From assembly GCA_035578155.1 (NCBI GenBank), contig JAPWDM010000008.1, forward strand, positions 18,420,842-18,484,841: 64,000 nucleotides of DNA, read 5' to 3'. Of the stretch, positions 33,418-45,290 are shown one piece after another. The DNA is from Brachynemurus nebulosus. Lineage: Eukaryota; Arthropoda; Insecta; Neuroptera; Myrmeleontidae. A model generated the notes under the pieces. The model did no database searches. It saw nothing but the letters and a program-made list of their open reading frames with translations, and was not told where the DNA came from. Both the position numbers and the translations under genes were made by a program. The first letter of the stretch is position 1, and each line of letters opens with the position of its first letter.

Positions 33418-34645
33418 TGTAAAGGTTAGAGCAGTTCTATACCAAAACTAGTAAGGTCAAAGTAGTTCTGTACTCAAAGCAGTAAAGTTACAGCTATTCT
33501 GTATCAAAAGCGGTAAGATTGCAGCAGTTCTATACTCTAAGTAGTCGGGTTACAGCAGTTCTATACCAAAACAAGTAAGGTCAAATTAGTTCTGTACTCA
33601 AAGTAGTAAAGTTACAGTAATTATGTACCCAAAGTAATAGAGTTACAGCGATTCAAAACAAAAGTAGTAAGGTTAGGGTGATTCTGTATTAAAAGCAATA
33701 AGATTACAGTTCTGTACCCTAAGGAGTAAGATTACAGCAGTTCTGTACCAAGAGCAGTAAGATTACAACGATTCTATGCCAAAAGTAGCAAGGTCACGGC
33801 AATTCTGTTCCCAAAGTAATAAGGTTACAGCGGTGCTAACTGAAAAGAGTACGGTTACGGCGGTTCCGTATCAAAAGTAGTAAGGTCACAGCAATTCTGT
33901 ACCCAAAGAGGTAAGATTACAGCGGTCCTGATAAAAAGTAGTAAGGTTACAGCAGTTCTGTACCAAAAATAGTAAGGTAACCGCCGTTCGGTATCAAGAG
34001 TAGTAAGGTTACAGCAATTCTGTATCCAAAGTAGTAAGATTACAACGATTCTATGCCAAAAGTAGCAAGGTCACGGCAATTCTGTACCCAAAGTAATAAG
34101 GTTACAGCGGTGCTAACCGAAAATAGCAAGGTTACGGCGGTTCCGTATCAAAAGTAGTAATGTCACAGCAATTTTGTACCCATAGTAGTAAGATTACAGC
34201 GGTCCTGATAAAAAGTAGTAAGGTTACAGCAGTTCTGTACCAAAAATAGTAAGGTAACCGCCGTTCGGTATCAAGAGTAGTAAGGTTACAGCAATTCTGT
34301 ACCCAAAGTAGTAAGATTACAACGATTCTATGCCAAAAGTAGCAAGGTCACGGCAATTCTGTACCCAAAGTAATTAGGTTACAGCGGTGCTAACCGAAAA
34401 TAGTAAGGTTACGGCGGTTCCGTATCAAAAGTAGTAAGGTCACAGCAATTCTGTACCCAAAGTAGTAAGATTACAGCGGTCCTGATAAAAAGTAGTAAGG
34501 TTACAGCAGTTCTGTACCAAAAATAGTAAGGTAACCGCCGTTCGGTATCAAGAGTAGTAAGGTTACAGCAATTCTGTACCCAAAGTAGTAAGGTTAGAGT
34601 AGTTCTATACCAAAAGCAATATAAGGTTACAGCAATTCTAAACCA
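33418..34645 (+). repeat. 31-bp minisatellite with 277-bp higher-order repeat
   Basis: About 40 units of the form GGTTACAGCAGTTCTGTACC then AAAAGTAGTAA, about 31 bp each. Units differ clearly from one another, but a block of nine repeats as a whole: CCGCCGTTCGG occurs at 33981, 34258 and 34535, and ATTCTATGCC at 33771, 34048 and 34325, all exactly 277 bp apart. The second and third blocks are nearly identical (roughly six differences seen by eye). The left third (33418 to about 33730) lacks this block order. The array is on the opposite strand to the related short arrays at 0.85 and 12.85 kb. Confidence 0.93.
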
Positions 34646-34710
34646 AGGTATTTACGAGAACGAAATAAAAATAACACACTAATATGCGGTTTTTTTCATT
34701 AAAATTGTGA

Positions 34711-35421
34711 ATTTACAATATATTAAATTAAATAAAAAAAATGTATTTTAAGAAAAAGCTTTTATTTAAAAATGGGCTAAAAAAAAATAAATTAACTTTT
34801 GGGTGAAGTTTGAAACAATATGCAACATAATTTATAAAAGCTTGAGGCATTATCATTAGTTATGTCTGTTTTGGATGTATTGGATATAAGTGTGGCTATT
34901 TTACTTTTCACTGGTTACCAAACCTAATTAGACGCCTCAAGTTTTATAAATTATGTTGCATATTGCTTCAAACTTCACTCAAAATTTATTTTAATTTTTT
35001 TTAGCCAATTTTTAAATAAAAGCTTTTTCTTAAAAAACATTTTTTTACTTTAATTTATTTTCTCCTTTTTAGTCTCATCACAATTAATTTAAAAAAAAAA
35101 TTAAAGAAGTAATTTTTTTTACCTATATTTTAATCGATTAATTTACCCTAGTCAGACATAACTATGGAAACAATAAATTGAAATGTAAAATCAATGGACA
35201 ATATTTGACAATTCGAAATGTCAAAAAGTTGCACAGGACTAAAAATCAACAATTTTGGTTTCGGGGCGATTTAGGACAAAACAAATTATACAATATTGTA
35301 TTGTCGGTTTGCAAAATTTAAAACCCTTAGCTCAATTAGAACTTGTCGAAATTTTGATTCCAAGATTTGATCTAAACCAACATACTAACATAGCAAGTTA
35401 AATAAAAGCTTTTAAAAAATG
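34711..35421 (-). mobile_element. Foldback element, copy B
   Basis: Reverse-oriented copy of 27597-28303, with roughly 85-90 percent identity by eye. It keeps the internal inverted pair (about 34757-34855 and 34930-35030). It begins about 65 bp after the minisatellite array. Together with copy A it forms a 6.4-kb-spaced inverted pair. Confidence 0.75.
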
Positions 35422-36590
35422 AGAATAACCAGATTAAAACGAAAACATATTATACCAGTAACTTGAATAAGGTGAGGCTGAATATTCGCAGTTCCACTTA
35501 TTCGGAATTGCTCGTTTCTACATTTATCATTCTACCCCTGACTATTATCTTAAATCTCGGTTCCTACTATCTTATATTTTAAACGATTAAACCAAATTTG
35601 AGAAAAATTTGATTAGATTATACTGACGTTATACAGTTTGATTAGTCCTTCAACGAAATCGATATCACTATTTATTCACGAGATATTGTACACGAAGCCG
35701 ATAAATATGCTAAAAATTTTGATTTTAACTTTCGTGCCAAATACTGGGATAACTCTTTCCTATGCTGGGAGGTAATTTTTAACTGGTATCTTTTAAGGCT
35801 GATCCCCTAATAACTTTTTTGAGCCTCTCGATAGAATCATATTAAATAAACTTTCTTGTTCTTAAATTTTTCTTAATTAATTAAATTTTTTCTATCGTTC
35901 GCCCGTCTATTCTTTTTCTCATCATCTTCATTATACTCTATACCTCTCTGTTCCTCATTCGGCTCTTTCTCTCTTACTGTTGTGTTTGTTTTTCATCATT
36001 TTGTTTTTAGATTAATTGCTGAGTAGTTTTGTTGGTTGAAGTTTACTAAATTAATATTATGTACGTACGTACCGACGTACGTCGGCCGGGTATTCCCCGT
36101 AGCGCGCGTCGCCACCTTGGCCATTGTCGGATCTCGACTTATTTTGTTTTTTCTCTCCGTTTCTTTTTTGTTTCTTCGTCATCATTAATTTGTCCATCGT
36201 CTTTTGTTACGCTAGATATTCATTTATGTTTACATTTATTTTAGTTTATATTTTAAATAGACAGAGATGGAAGATGCTATTGTGTCTTTTTTCAACAACA
36301 ATGACAAAGAGGTATACTTATTAAATTTGTTAAGTAGATTGTATTAGTAGTTCGTAAGAGAATGGTAAAGTTTTTAATAAATTTAATTGCATCTCTTACT
36401 ATTTCGTTGAGAGAAATCTTATTAACTCCTGACGTTAGTATTTCTAGAAAAACAAATCTTAGTTTAGTTTTTGACGTGGTAATAGGCCTAGATGTACAGA
36501 AAGCTAGCGTTATAGAAATTAACTTACTTGTACTCGACTGTGTAAACTATGAGTGATGTATTCAAGACCCTAATGGTCTGTGTATTTACG
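35422..36590. other. Unclassified DNA containing a small CpG-rich patch
   Basis: Mostly AT-rich. Positions 36062-36140 are strikingly CpG-rich (ACGTACGTACCGACGTACG, GTAGCGCGCGTCGCC) and are preceded by a C/T-rich tract (35900-35990). Short frames at 36059-36244 and 36362-36556 show no domain. A promoter or first exon is possible but unproven. Confidence 0.4.
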
Positions 36591-37061
36591 GTGGACATGA
36601 TAACTCGAAAAAATTCATCCGAAATAAAAATTTCAAAAAAAATTTCCTTAGTTTATTTTATTGTCTAGTCCCCGACCAAAGAATTTGTCAAAATTTAAAT
36701 TTTCTTTAAAATGGCGACGATTTTCTTTAAAATGGCGACGATAATATTATTAAATATGAAACAAAACAACATAATATGTATGTATGCAAGGAAAATTTTA
36801 AATGAATCGATTTTGAAAATTTTTTCACTAATAATTTATTAATGTTAAAAAATTAAACAATTTTAAATGGATTTAAGGTATTTTATGTGAGATCCGTCAA
36901 GGTTTTCGGGACCTAAAAAGGCCAAAAATTAATTACCCAATCAATTTTAAAAATTTTTTCACCGTTAGTAAGTTAAAGTATTTGAATTAATTAATTAAAT
37001 GATGTCCGAAAGAACCTTACGGACTGCCATAAGTTATATGGGATCCCTAGAACCCTTTTCT
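36591..37061 (+). repeat. Dispersed tandem repeat related to 15.4 kb
   Basis: Contains GGCCAAAAATTAATTACCC, TTTTAAATGGATTTAAGG and GTGAGATCCGTC, matching the 15415-15600 units. An exact short duplication ATTTTCTTTAAAATGGCGACGA occurs twice at about 36701-36741 (21-bp spacing). Confidence 0.55.
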
Positions 37062-37878
37062 CACTGTTAGAGTACTAGAGTTGTATGAGCTTCGCCAGGG
37101 TTTACTGGTGCTACTCGAAGTAGTGCGCTATAAATAGCTATAACTTCGAATCGAATGTTCCGATCGTTACGAAATTTAAAATATGGACGAAGAATATTCG
37201 CAACTTGTGAAAGGATATAATCTTTCTCAGAATTTATTTTCTCTACTGAACAAAACCGTTGCTGTGAGTTTCTGCTACATAATATTTTTGGCAGCTATGA
37301 AAATTTTGATCACTTTTTGAAACAGTTAATTATAACATTTATTAACAGAATTATATTTATATTTTCACAAAAATATTTTTTTCAAAAATTACTAACTAAA
37401 CTATGTATAATATACCGACTATGAATACTGTTTATTGCCTGCTCTATATTTAGTATATTTTGTGAAAATTAAATAATTAAATGGATTACTATTATTATAC
37501 AAAACAAAAACATATGTTTAGTTACACCGAATGAATTCAGTTGTGATTTTTAGTTGAATAAATTTTACCAACCTATATTATTGTGTTTTGTTTTGTTATG
37601 AAATAAATGAAAAACAATAACATCTGACCATCGAACAAAATGGACACAACTCATTTCCCTACTACACAGGGTAGGTTGTAGGTATTCAATTTTGAAATTT
37701 TAAGAGAGAGGCTTAATTGTTGGTAGAAATGAATTTCGAATTTCTATTATTCACTCATTTTCGCCGAAGACATCGTATTTTCTAGTTACATTTTTTTGAG
37801 TAAATAATATTAGGGACATTTCGCGTAAAATTATCTGAATTAGTGTGGGTCATATTACTGTTAAATCAGATATTCTGA
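37062..37878. other. AT-rich DNA, nothing recognised
   Basis: No feature can be supported. Confidence 0.4.
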
Positions 37879-38855
37879 AAGGCTATTGGCGGATAAGCAT
37901 GGGTAGAAATGCCCCCGCACAAATTGTGTTGGTTTTTTTCTGCTAACTGCTTTCGATATAAGATTAAAATTTACTGAGTTTCAACCCTTAAAAACTCACC
38001 GTTAGGGGGTAAAAATTATTTTTTGAAACTCAAGAGAAATTTATAACTTTTTAGTGGCTTGACGGATTTGGCTGGAATTTTTATATGTTTTAGATACCTC
38101 TATAGTGTTCGGCTGATCGAGGAATTTTAAGACTTGAGTCGACCATTTTCTTTCTTTTTTCGAAAACTACGGAATCACAAACGTTCTTATGAACATATTC
38201 AAAATTTGTAAACGATTTTCAATCGATTGAGTACCCGGAAGCCTATGCCTATCTCTAAAAAATATTCTCGGACATTCAATTTTTTTAACTATGATGCATT
38301 TTATGAAAAATTCTGGAAAAATTATATATTCTATCAATCATAGTGAGGAGCCTGTAGAAATATTTTAGTGATTGGACAACAAACATAACCTCGAAAAAAA
38401 AATCTTTTTTGATATTTTATTTTTTTTAACTATGACGCACCCGGAGGAAAACTCTGAAAAAATTATATGTTGTATCGGTCATAGCAGGAAGCTTGCAAAA
38501 AAATTTTGGTGATTGTACCATAGCTACAAGTTGATGAGAAAAATATTGAAAAATTAAACAATTTTCTTCTTTTTTTTTTGGGGGGGGGGTTATAATTTTT
38601 TTTTTTTGAAGCTGATAATTTTTTCTGAGATACCCTATAGAGGTATCTAAAACATATAAAAATTCTAGCCAAATCCGTCAAGCCATTAAAAAATTATAAT
38701 TTTTTTTTGATTTTCAAAAAATAATTTTTTATCCCCAAAGGGTGAGTTTTTAAGGGTTGAAACTCAGTAAATTTATATCGAAAGCAGTAAGCAGAAAAAA
38801 ACCAACAAAATTCGTGCGGGGGCATTTCTACCCATGCTTATCCGCCAATAGCCTT
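37879..38855. mobile_element. Long-TIR MITE, ~230-bp arms
   Basis: Left AAGGCTATTGGCGGATAAGC is exactly inverted at the right end, and the arms run to GATACCTCTATAG (38101-38110) and its inverse (38632-38645). Between the arms a block of about 125 bp is duplicated (about 38281-38400 and 38408-38530, sharing TTTTAACTATGA and GGTGATT/AGTGATT). The left ~150 bp also occur, diverged, inside both Helentron-like elements (7497-7630 and 42510-42650). Confidence 0.8.
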
Positions 38856-39895
38856 TTGTACAAAAACAGTGATTTAATTTTTTCAGTTCTGTTCGCCAAA
38901 CGACTCGCCAAAAGTAACCATATCTTCATATTGTAAGATATCCTTACCAATAATTTTAGAAGTATTTCTATTTTAGGCCCCTCTGGGAGGCACCAGGGCT
39001 CTAACGGATGGTTTTCACTTCACTTTTATCTTCTTCGACTACACTTAAATTTGATATTTGTTAGTTGTACAAAATTATGTAGTTCCTTAGACAGCTTCAG
39101 TCCACTCAGTCGAAAACTTAAAGTAGCCATATTCATATTTCAGTATTTCAAAATCATTCCAACTGCCGAGTTCTATTCCATAACTCAGGCGGAAAATTTT
39201 GGTATCACTTTACTTTTAAATCCGATATTCTGAAATTCTTTACAAAAATAGTTCCTCATACTGCTGTAAAGTAGTTATGTTCATATTCCAGCAGTGTATT
39301 TAATTTTCATACCTCGAGACCTTTCCGTAGATACGTATATCGATAGTGTTAGAGTTTTGCTTTATATAGTGTTTTGCTTGGTTACATTTCCATTACATTC
39401 AAGAAAAGAACCTTTTCCAGTACCATTTCTATCATAAAAATTTGGTTGTAATAGAAATGGCAACTCTCAAAAAACTCAGATGGTATATTAGACCACTACC
39501 GTTCCAGAAGTCAAATAGTTTCTGAAATAGGTCGATTAGTTCTCGAGATCAGCTCAGTCTAATCCATTAACACACCGTTCCGTTCTAGGAAACCGAATAT
39601 TACAAAATTGATATAAATACATACCTGATCACCTGAATACGTATTGGGAAGCCTACGAATGTGGATTAATTTTCCAAAAATTTTATAATATGATTTTATT
39701 TACAATATAAATTTCATAATATGTTTTTGTTGATAAATAAAACTATCTGAGCATATACACCATAGTTATGAACTTATACGGTCACAAGAGGTGGTGGCGT
39801 AGGGTAAGAGACGAGGGAATATATGTATATTATTTGCATATAGAATTATTTCAAACCATTTCACCAAATAATAATTAATTTATCAGTGTATTAAT
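38856..39895. other. AT-rich DNA, small local duplication
   Basis: AAAGTAGCCATATTCATATTTCAG-like sequence at about 39121 is echoed at about 39268 (AAAGTAGTTATGTTCATATT). No gene and no transposon ends. Confidence 0.4.
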
Positions 39896-39899
39896 TATA

Positions 39900-40463
39900 C
39901 AGGGTGTTAGTGAAAAAGTGCGAAAAATTGTAACAGGTGATTACTGAGGTTCTTTTATGTAAAAAAGTTCATATAAAGCCAGGTCCGAAAATGCTTAGCT
40001 TCCAAGACACAGGGTAGATGGGCTACTAGAACAGTAATTAGAAATTATTTTTTATCTTTAAAACGGCTACGTGAGCGACAAAATACTAAGAGGTCATTTT
40101 TGTCAACAATTTATGGGACATTCGAATAAACATTTTCGAATTGGCAAAAATCATTGGCGTGCCTTTTTTTTCTTCAAAAATATGTCATCACATGGCCGTA
40201 TGGACATCACTGGTTTAAGTGGAAATATTTTTTCTACTTCAGAATATGTGTATTTATCTTGTCATGGCGTGTCCCAAATTTTGTGTCAATATCTCAAAAT
40301 GTTTTTGAAATACTTAAGAAAGTATTAAAAAAGACGAGAAACTGAACACCCTGTATCTTGGAAACTAAGCGTTTTCGGACCTGGGTTTATATATACATTT
40401 TTACATAATAGAACCTCAGCAATCGCCTGTTAAAATCTTTCGCACTTATTCACTAACACCCTG
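39900..40463. mobile_element. CAGGGTG-type TIR element (564 bp)
   Basis: TATA-CAGGGTGTTAGTGAA on the left and TTCACTAACACCCTG-TATA on the right; 15-bp perfect ends, then a more diverged inverted zone of about 110 bp (CCAGGTCCGAAAA.GCTTAG and CTAAGCGTTTTCGGACCTGG). An internal copy of ACACCCTGTATCTTGG near 40347 and ACACAGGGTAGATGG near 40008 gives a second, inner inverted pair. The overlapping short frames here are not genes. Confidence 0.8.
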
Positions 40464-41414
40464 TATAATAATTATTGGTATTAATTAAAATTTTATTTTA
40501 TAAAATATTTTGAGTTGTGACTGCTTTATCATTATTATTTACAATAGATTTAGTTTTAGATAATTCAAAAATTTGACTATTTTAATATTTACAATCTGAT
40601 TAAATTAGAAGTGCCCCGCATGGGACCTCCACAGAGACAAATCCGGCCCTGATTCCTTTTGCTTTCGTAAGTCTTATATAAACTCAGTTTTCAGCAATGT
40701 ATTTATTCGATTCCAAAGTACTTTTCTCCTAGAATATTATTATATACAGGGTTGACCGGGGTAATTGTGAATTAGGGTAATTGTGAATGGCGCCTATAAT
40801 TTCTAAAATAACATTAATACATTGTTAAAAATCAATTCTTAGTAAGTTTTTCTGTCCTTTCTTAATAAGCTATTAAAATTTCATAACAATTCTCGAACTA
40901 TTAGTATCTGTTTTTTTATTTTAAAAAAACCATTGGAAAATTTTGTGTATCTTACTTCGACCAATCCTTAAAAAAAAAAATTTTAATTTTCTTTTTTTAA
41001 AGAAATACTTCTAAAGAAGCGGTCTAAACCCTGATAGAGTTCCTTATTAACTGAAATTCCCTGAATCCTGAAAGGGTTCCTTATTAAAGAAATTGGACAA
41101 TTTATTACCAATTCACAATTACCCCATGATTTTAAAATTGTGGGGTAATTGTGAACGTAATTTACAAATACTCTCACTCGGTCAAAAATTTCAGTAATGT
41201 CCTTTTCAGAGTTGAAAATGTTGATGAAGATGGTGGTGACCTTATTGTACAAGTTTCCGTTGTACAAACAATACAAAAAAAAAAATTGTGTAAAAAGTGA
41301 TATGTTTTGTGTATCAATATACGAAACCATTGATGTGCTCTCTTACCCAATAACAACTTACAAAAACAGAAAAATTACTTGTTTTCAATGTTTCAGTAGG
41401 ATTAATACAAAACC

Positions 41415-41541
41415 TTTTTTAGTTGAATTTTCTCCGAAAAATTAGACTTATACAGTCTATACGATAAGAGCTGCGCGAGGCGAGAGTAGGGGCGCTATCC
41501 GTTTTCGGACCCGTAGAACACGAATATGTAGAAAAAAAATG

Positions 41542-41638
<97 letters not shown>

Positions 41639-42809
41639 TCCCGCAACCTTTTAATTTGTGTAGGGCCCTCCTATGGAAGTTAAGAGATGAAATTTGGTAA
41701 ATGGGGCTCATTTTCGAGGCACCTCATACTATCAAAGTGGGGTCAAATTTTGGGCAAATTTTTTTTCTGACCCGACCTTTAAGGGGGTGGTGGGGGGCGG
41801 AAAAGCAATAAAACTTGTCCAAACCGGTTTTAAATAATGTTTCGGTCAATTATCTACAACATATCCAAAATTCAGCTTCCTAGGATGATTTGGTGGGAGT
41901 AGAGGGGGGGAAAAACGATTTTCGCTGGATCTAACAGGCCCCCAGCCCCCCAGAATTAACGTAGAGGGTTGAAATTTGGTGTGTTGATAAAGTTCGTACC
42001 TAGGTTGTGCTTTTTGGAGGTTTTAATATTTTACCCCCACCCCCCTCATTTTTAAGCTACAATTTCATGCATTTTCGACGTTTTCGAAGTTTGTACCACT
42101 CGCACAGGTCACCCAAATATACCTAGAGGGCTGAAATTTTGTATTCGGATTGAGTTAGTATCAAGGGGGTGCCTTTTGGGGGTCTCGACGTTTAGCTCCC
42201 ACCCCCACCATTTTTATACCTAATAAAACATGATTTTTCTTGTTTTTTAACAGTTTCGTTCGGGTCAAAATCTCCCCAAATAAACCTAGAGGGCTGAAAT
42301 TTTGTGTACGGGTTAAGCTAATAGCCAGACACTGTTTTTTGGGGGTTTCAACTTTTAAACCTTACCCCCACGATTTATAAATTAGGAATTTTGGATTTTT
42401 ATTATTTATAAAATAGAAATTTTGGATTTTTTTGGAAAGAAAAAATATCTTCATAAAAGCCTTCCAGTTTACTATTTAAGTTCCTTTTCTAATATTTAAA
42501 AATAAAACACATAGGCAATTGGCGGATAAGCATGGATAGAAATGCCCTCGTGCGAAGTGTGTTGGCTTCTTTCCTGTTAACTGCTATCGGCACAAAATTG
42601 AAATTTACTGAGATTCAGCCCTTAAAAACTTAAAACCTTTTTTTAAAGCCCCGATCAACCGGACACTCATCATCAGTTTTGAAACCACCAAAATTACAAA
42701 TCGCTTGTGGACTTTCAATTATATTTCGCTTGTAGACACTCAATACCGAAGATGAAAGGAAAAATTCGACTTCCGTGATGGGGCTCCGCTGCTCACGGCG
42801 TTTTTATAT
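41415..42809 (+). mobile_element. Helentron/DINE-1-like element, copy 2
   Basis: Very close to 6071-7792: the same left AGTTGAATTTTCTCCG, (TA)n core, ~160-bp units (AACCTAGAGGGCTGAAATTT-type), AAAAATTCGACT subterminal repeat and CCGTGA...TCACGG hairpin before the T run. It lacks the block matching about 7011-7368, leaving AATTAGGAATTTTGG joined to the third unit. Sequence similarity by eye suggests recent spread. Confidence 0.65.
41546..41638. repeat. (TA)n microsatellite, interrupted
   Basis: TA run broken by ACA near 41588 and AA near 41612; core of the second Helentron-like element. Confidence 0.97.
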
Positions 42810-43296
42810 TTATATGATAAAATGACAAAATAGCATCAAAATATCATTTTTAGCTTGTAATAAAGTTCCTACAATTTTTGTTATTTTTATTTAACCTTGA
42901 TTTTTGAAGTATGTGTAACTTGCATTAAAAAAAGAGAAACTGTGACCGCTAAAGTACGATGAAAAATTTGAAAGTGGGGTAAATGTGGAGAATTTGTGTT
43001 GGGCTTTACTCTGATGTACCACACTCCTCTGGTAATCTATTCTAAATTATTTTTCTGATGGCATTCACTTTTACCCCAAAAATCATAAGATTTGCAAAAC
43101 TGCACCAGGGAAATGTGAATGGATTATAAAATTTTTGTTTTTCATAGGAATTTGTTGAAAATTTGTGTGGTGCATCCTGAATAATGTAGAATTAAAAATA
43201 AATCAACCATAATATAATATATAACATAAAAAATACTTAAAACAACGCTTTTATCTCAATAAATGAAAATCCATTCACATTTACCCCGGTCAACCC

Positions 43297-44122
43297 AACT
43301 TAATAATTTTTGAAATGACAAAATATAATGGTTGTTATTATGTTAAATGAACTTAATCAAGCGCTGGTTTGCATATATGAACGTAGGTACAAATTCAACA
43401 AAATCTGAAATTATTCTGAAAACAAAATTTCGTTTATTATATACATAACTTACAAAAATATAGTTTTAGTTTTTTTTTTTTCATTATTTTTATTAGTAAT
43501 GTTTTTATATTTTAGTTTTTTTTTATCTTATAATTTTTGTTGAAAATAGCCATTGTTTTTGGAATAAAAAATTTTTTGAATAAAACAATAGATTGCATAA
43601 ACAACCGCTAGTCGACTTGAACATTGAGGTTAATAATCAGTTAATTACAATTTTGATAAGTTTCTTTTGATAGCGTCAGCGAATTATCCAAAAAAATTAT
43701 TTTTTAATGTTTACCGAGAGTTAGTTAATGAGAAAAAATTAGACACCTTCAATAGAGCTCACTTTTTAACTCTTTTAAGAGGAAGGTGGTCATTGTTAGA
43801 AGTAACTAGGTATACTTAAGGGGGTTTAATTTTTTTTAAGGTGCATATTTTCAGGTGTAAGTTAAGAACGACTTGGAGTTCCTCCTAAAAAAAAAACTAA
43901 GAATCGTATAAGTATTTGTGTTAAATTAGAGTTAGAAATCACTATGGTAGACAACCTAATATTAATAGTATCTTTTTAGCACATCAAAAAATAATATTTT
44001 CTTACAAATTTTGATAGTCAAAACACAAATGGACCAGGTTACATATGGAATTGATAAGGTTTTAAGATTTTTATGCAATAAATAAAACTACTTTAAACCA
44101 AATTTAATCTCTCTTAGATTAA
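43297..44122. other. AT-rich DNA; possible solo TTAA end
   Basis: CTTAAGGGGGTTTAA near 43817 resembles the start of a TTAA-G-run element but has no partner end. Otherwise nothing was recognised. Confidence 0.35.
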
Positions 44123-45002
44123 GGGGGGGTAAGGTTTTAAAAGCGAAAAAAAGGCATATTTTCATGATTTTTTTTTTGGAGATATGAATAATGTTAGCTT
44201 ATTTATTTCATATACACGTTATAGTATAACATCTGAAGTATCTTTGAAAAAACTGTCAATTACAAATATCGATAAATAAGTCTGTGACAGCGAATTTTCG
44301 GAGGCGCCTCGAAAAAAAGTTGTTTTGCGGTGAACATCATAACTTGGTACCGGATCATCCGAGACAAAAAAATCGAAATGCGTTTAAAAGGCGATATGTT
44401 TCCCTAGGGAGTCAGGAAGAGTTTTTTGTATTTTTTCGACTTTTTTATTTTTGGCAGCATTTTAAAGTGAAAAACGCAATTTTTGCTAAAAATTTCGGTT
44501 AATTTTTTATTATAAACTGGAAAAAAATAGCAAAAAAAAAATACTCGACCTGATTACCTGTTGATTTATGTGTAGAAACTGTGTACAAAATTTCAACAAA
44601 ATTGGTGAAATAGATTTTGAGTTATGATGTTCACGAACTTCAAAAATGTTATTTGCGAGAAAATGGATTTAAAGTTTTTTATACTCAAAAATCCAAAACT
44701 AAGCATCAATAAAATGATATAATTTTTTATACTTACGCGGGTAATTATAGTAAGTATTTGTTTTGTATAAGATTTGTAAGTATAAAATTAAAGTAAATTT
44801 TATACTTACCAGGTAGGCGCGTCGCGCAGCTACCAGGCAGGTATAAAAATCGAGCATTAGGGCCGGTCGCTTGAAACGCTGTATCTTCATTAGTTTCGCT
44901 CGGATTTACTTGAAATTTTGACGCAACACGCTCGACATGTTGTACATTCAGAAAAAAAATTTAAAAAAAATACAAAAAAAAGCTTAAAAACCTTACCCCC
45001 CC
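44123..45002. mobile_element. TTAA-flanked Kolobok-like element
   Basis: TTAA at 44119-44122 and 45003-45006; ends GGGGGGGTAAGGTTTT and, inverted, the same 16 bases, followed by T/A-rich divergence. 880 bp, non-coding. Positions 44810-44880 are GC-richer (GTAGGCGCGTCGCGCAGC). Similar in size and style to 2542-3402 and 5014-5917. Confidence 0.75.
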
Positions 45003-45055
45003 TTAATAACAACTTATAAACAAATAACATAGGCGACACGTTTTTCAGTGTGATC

Positions 45056-45290
45056 GGCCGGAACTGAAGATCTAGTGGTAAGACGCTCTATTGGTTGTAA
45101 AGAATCCTGAGTTCGATTATCAGCTGGCCCAATTAGACAGTTTTTCAATCACTGTATGTTCCTTAATTAAAACAATGATTTGGTCATATACTCGTAAAAC
45201 CAAAATCAATCATGTGTTTAAGTTTCAGTTTAGCTGAACATTAAAAGTGAATAAAATATTAACGCAGGTATTTTTAAAAATAAACAAAAG
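45056..45290 (+). repeat. tRNA-headed repeat, diverged copy
   Basis: Head at 45056-45128 with box B AGTTCGATTATC and acceptor-like GGCCGGA/TGGCC, then TTTTTCAATCACT, CAATGATTTGGTCATA and GTTTCAGTTTAGCTGAAC as in the other copies. The anticodon arm is poorly paired, so this is a decayed member. It starts about 50 bp after a TTAA element. Confidence 0.65.

Larger units (their letters stand above)
40749..43296. mobile_element. TIR element split by a Helentron-like insertion
   Basis: Ends GGGTTGACCGGGGTAATTG and TTTACCCCGGTCAACCC are inverted. Internal variants GGGGTAATTGTGAA (41140) and AATTACCCC (41111) and GGGGTAAATGTGG (42976) repeat the terminal word. Without the inserted element (about 41415-42809) it would be about 1.15 kb. 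The end style resembles the pogo-type element at 19.1 kb. The target duplication is not clear. The 115-codon minus frame at 40983-41330 lies inside and has no domain that I recognise. Confidence 0.65.

Noticed and set aside
33418..34645. CRISPR-like array
   Set aside because: The ~31-bp units are contiguous tandem copies with no unique spacers.
40983..41330. Longest frame in the window, 115 codons on the minus strand
   Set aside because: It sits in a transposon core, has AT-driven composition (Phe/Ile/Tyr/Asn) and no recognisable motif.
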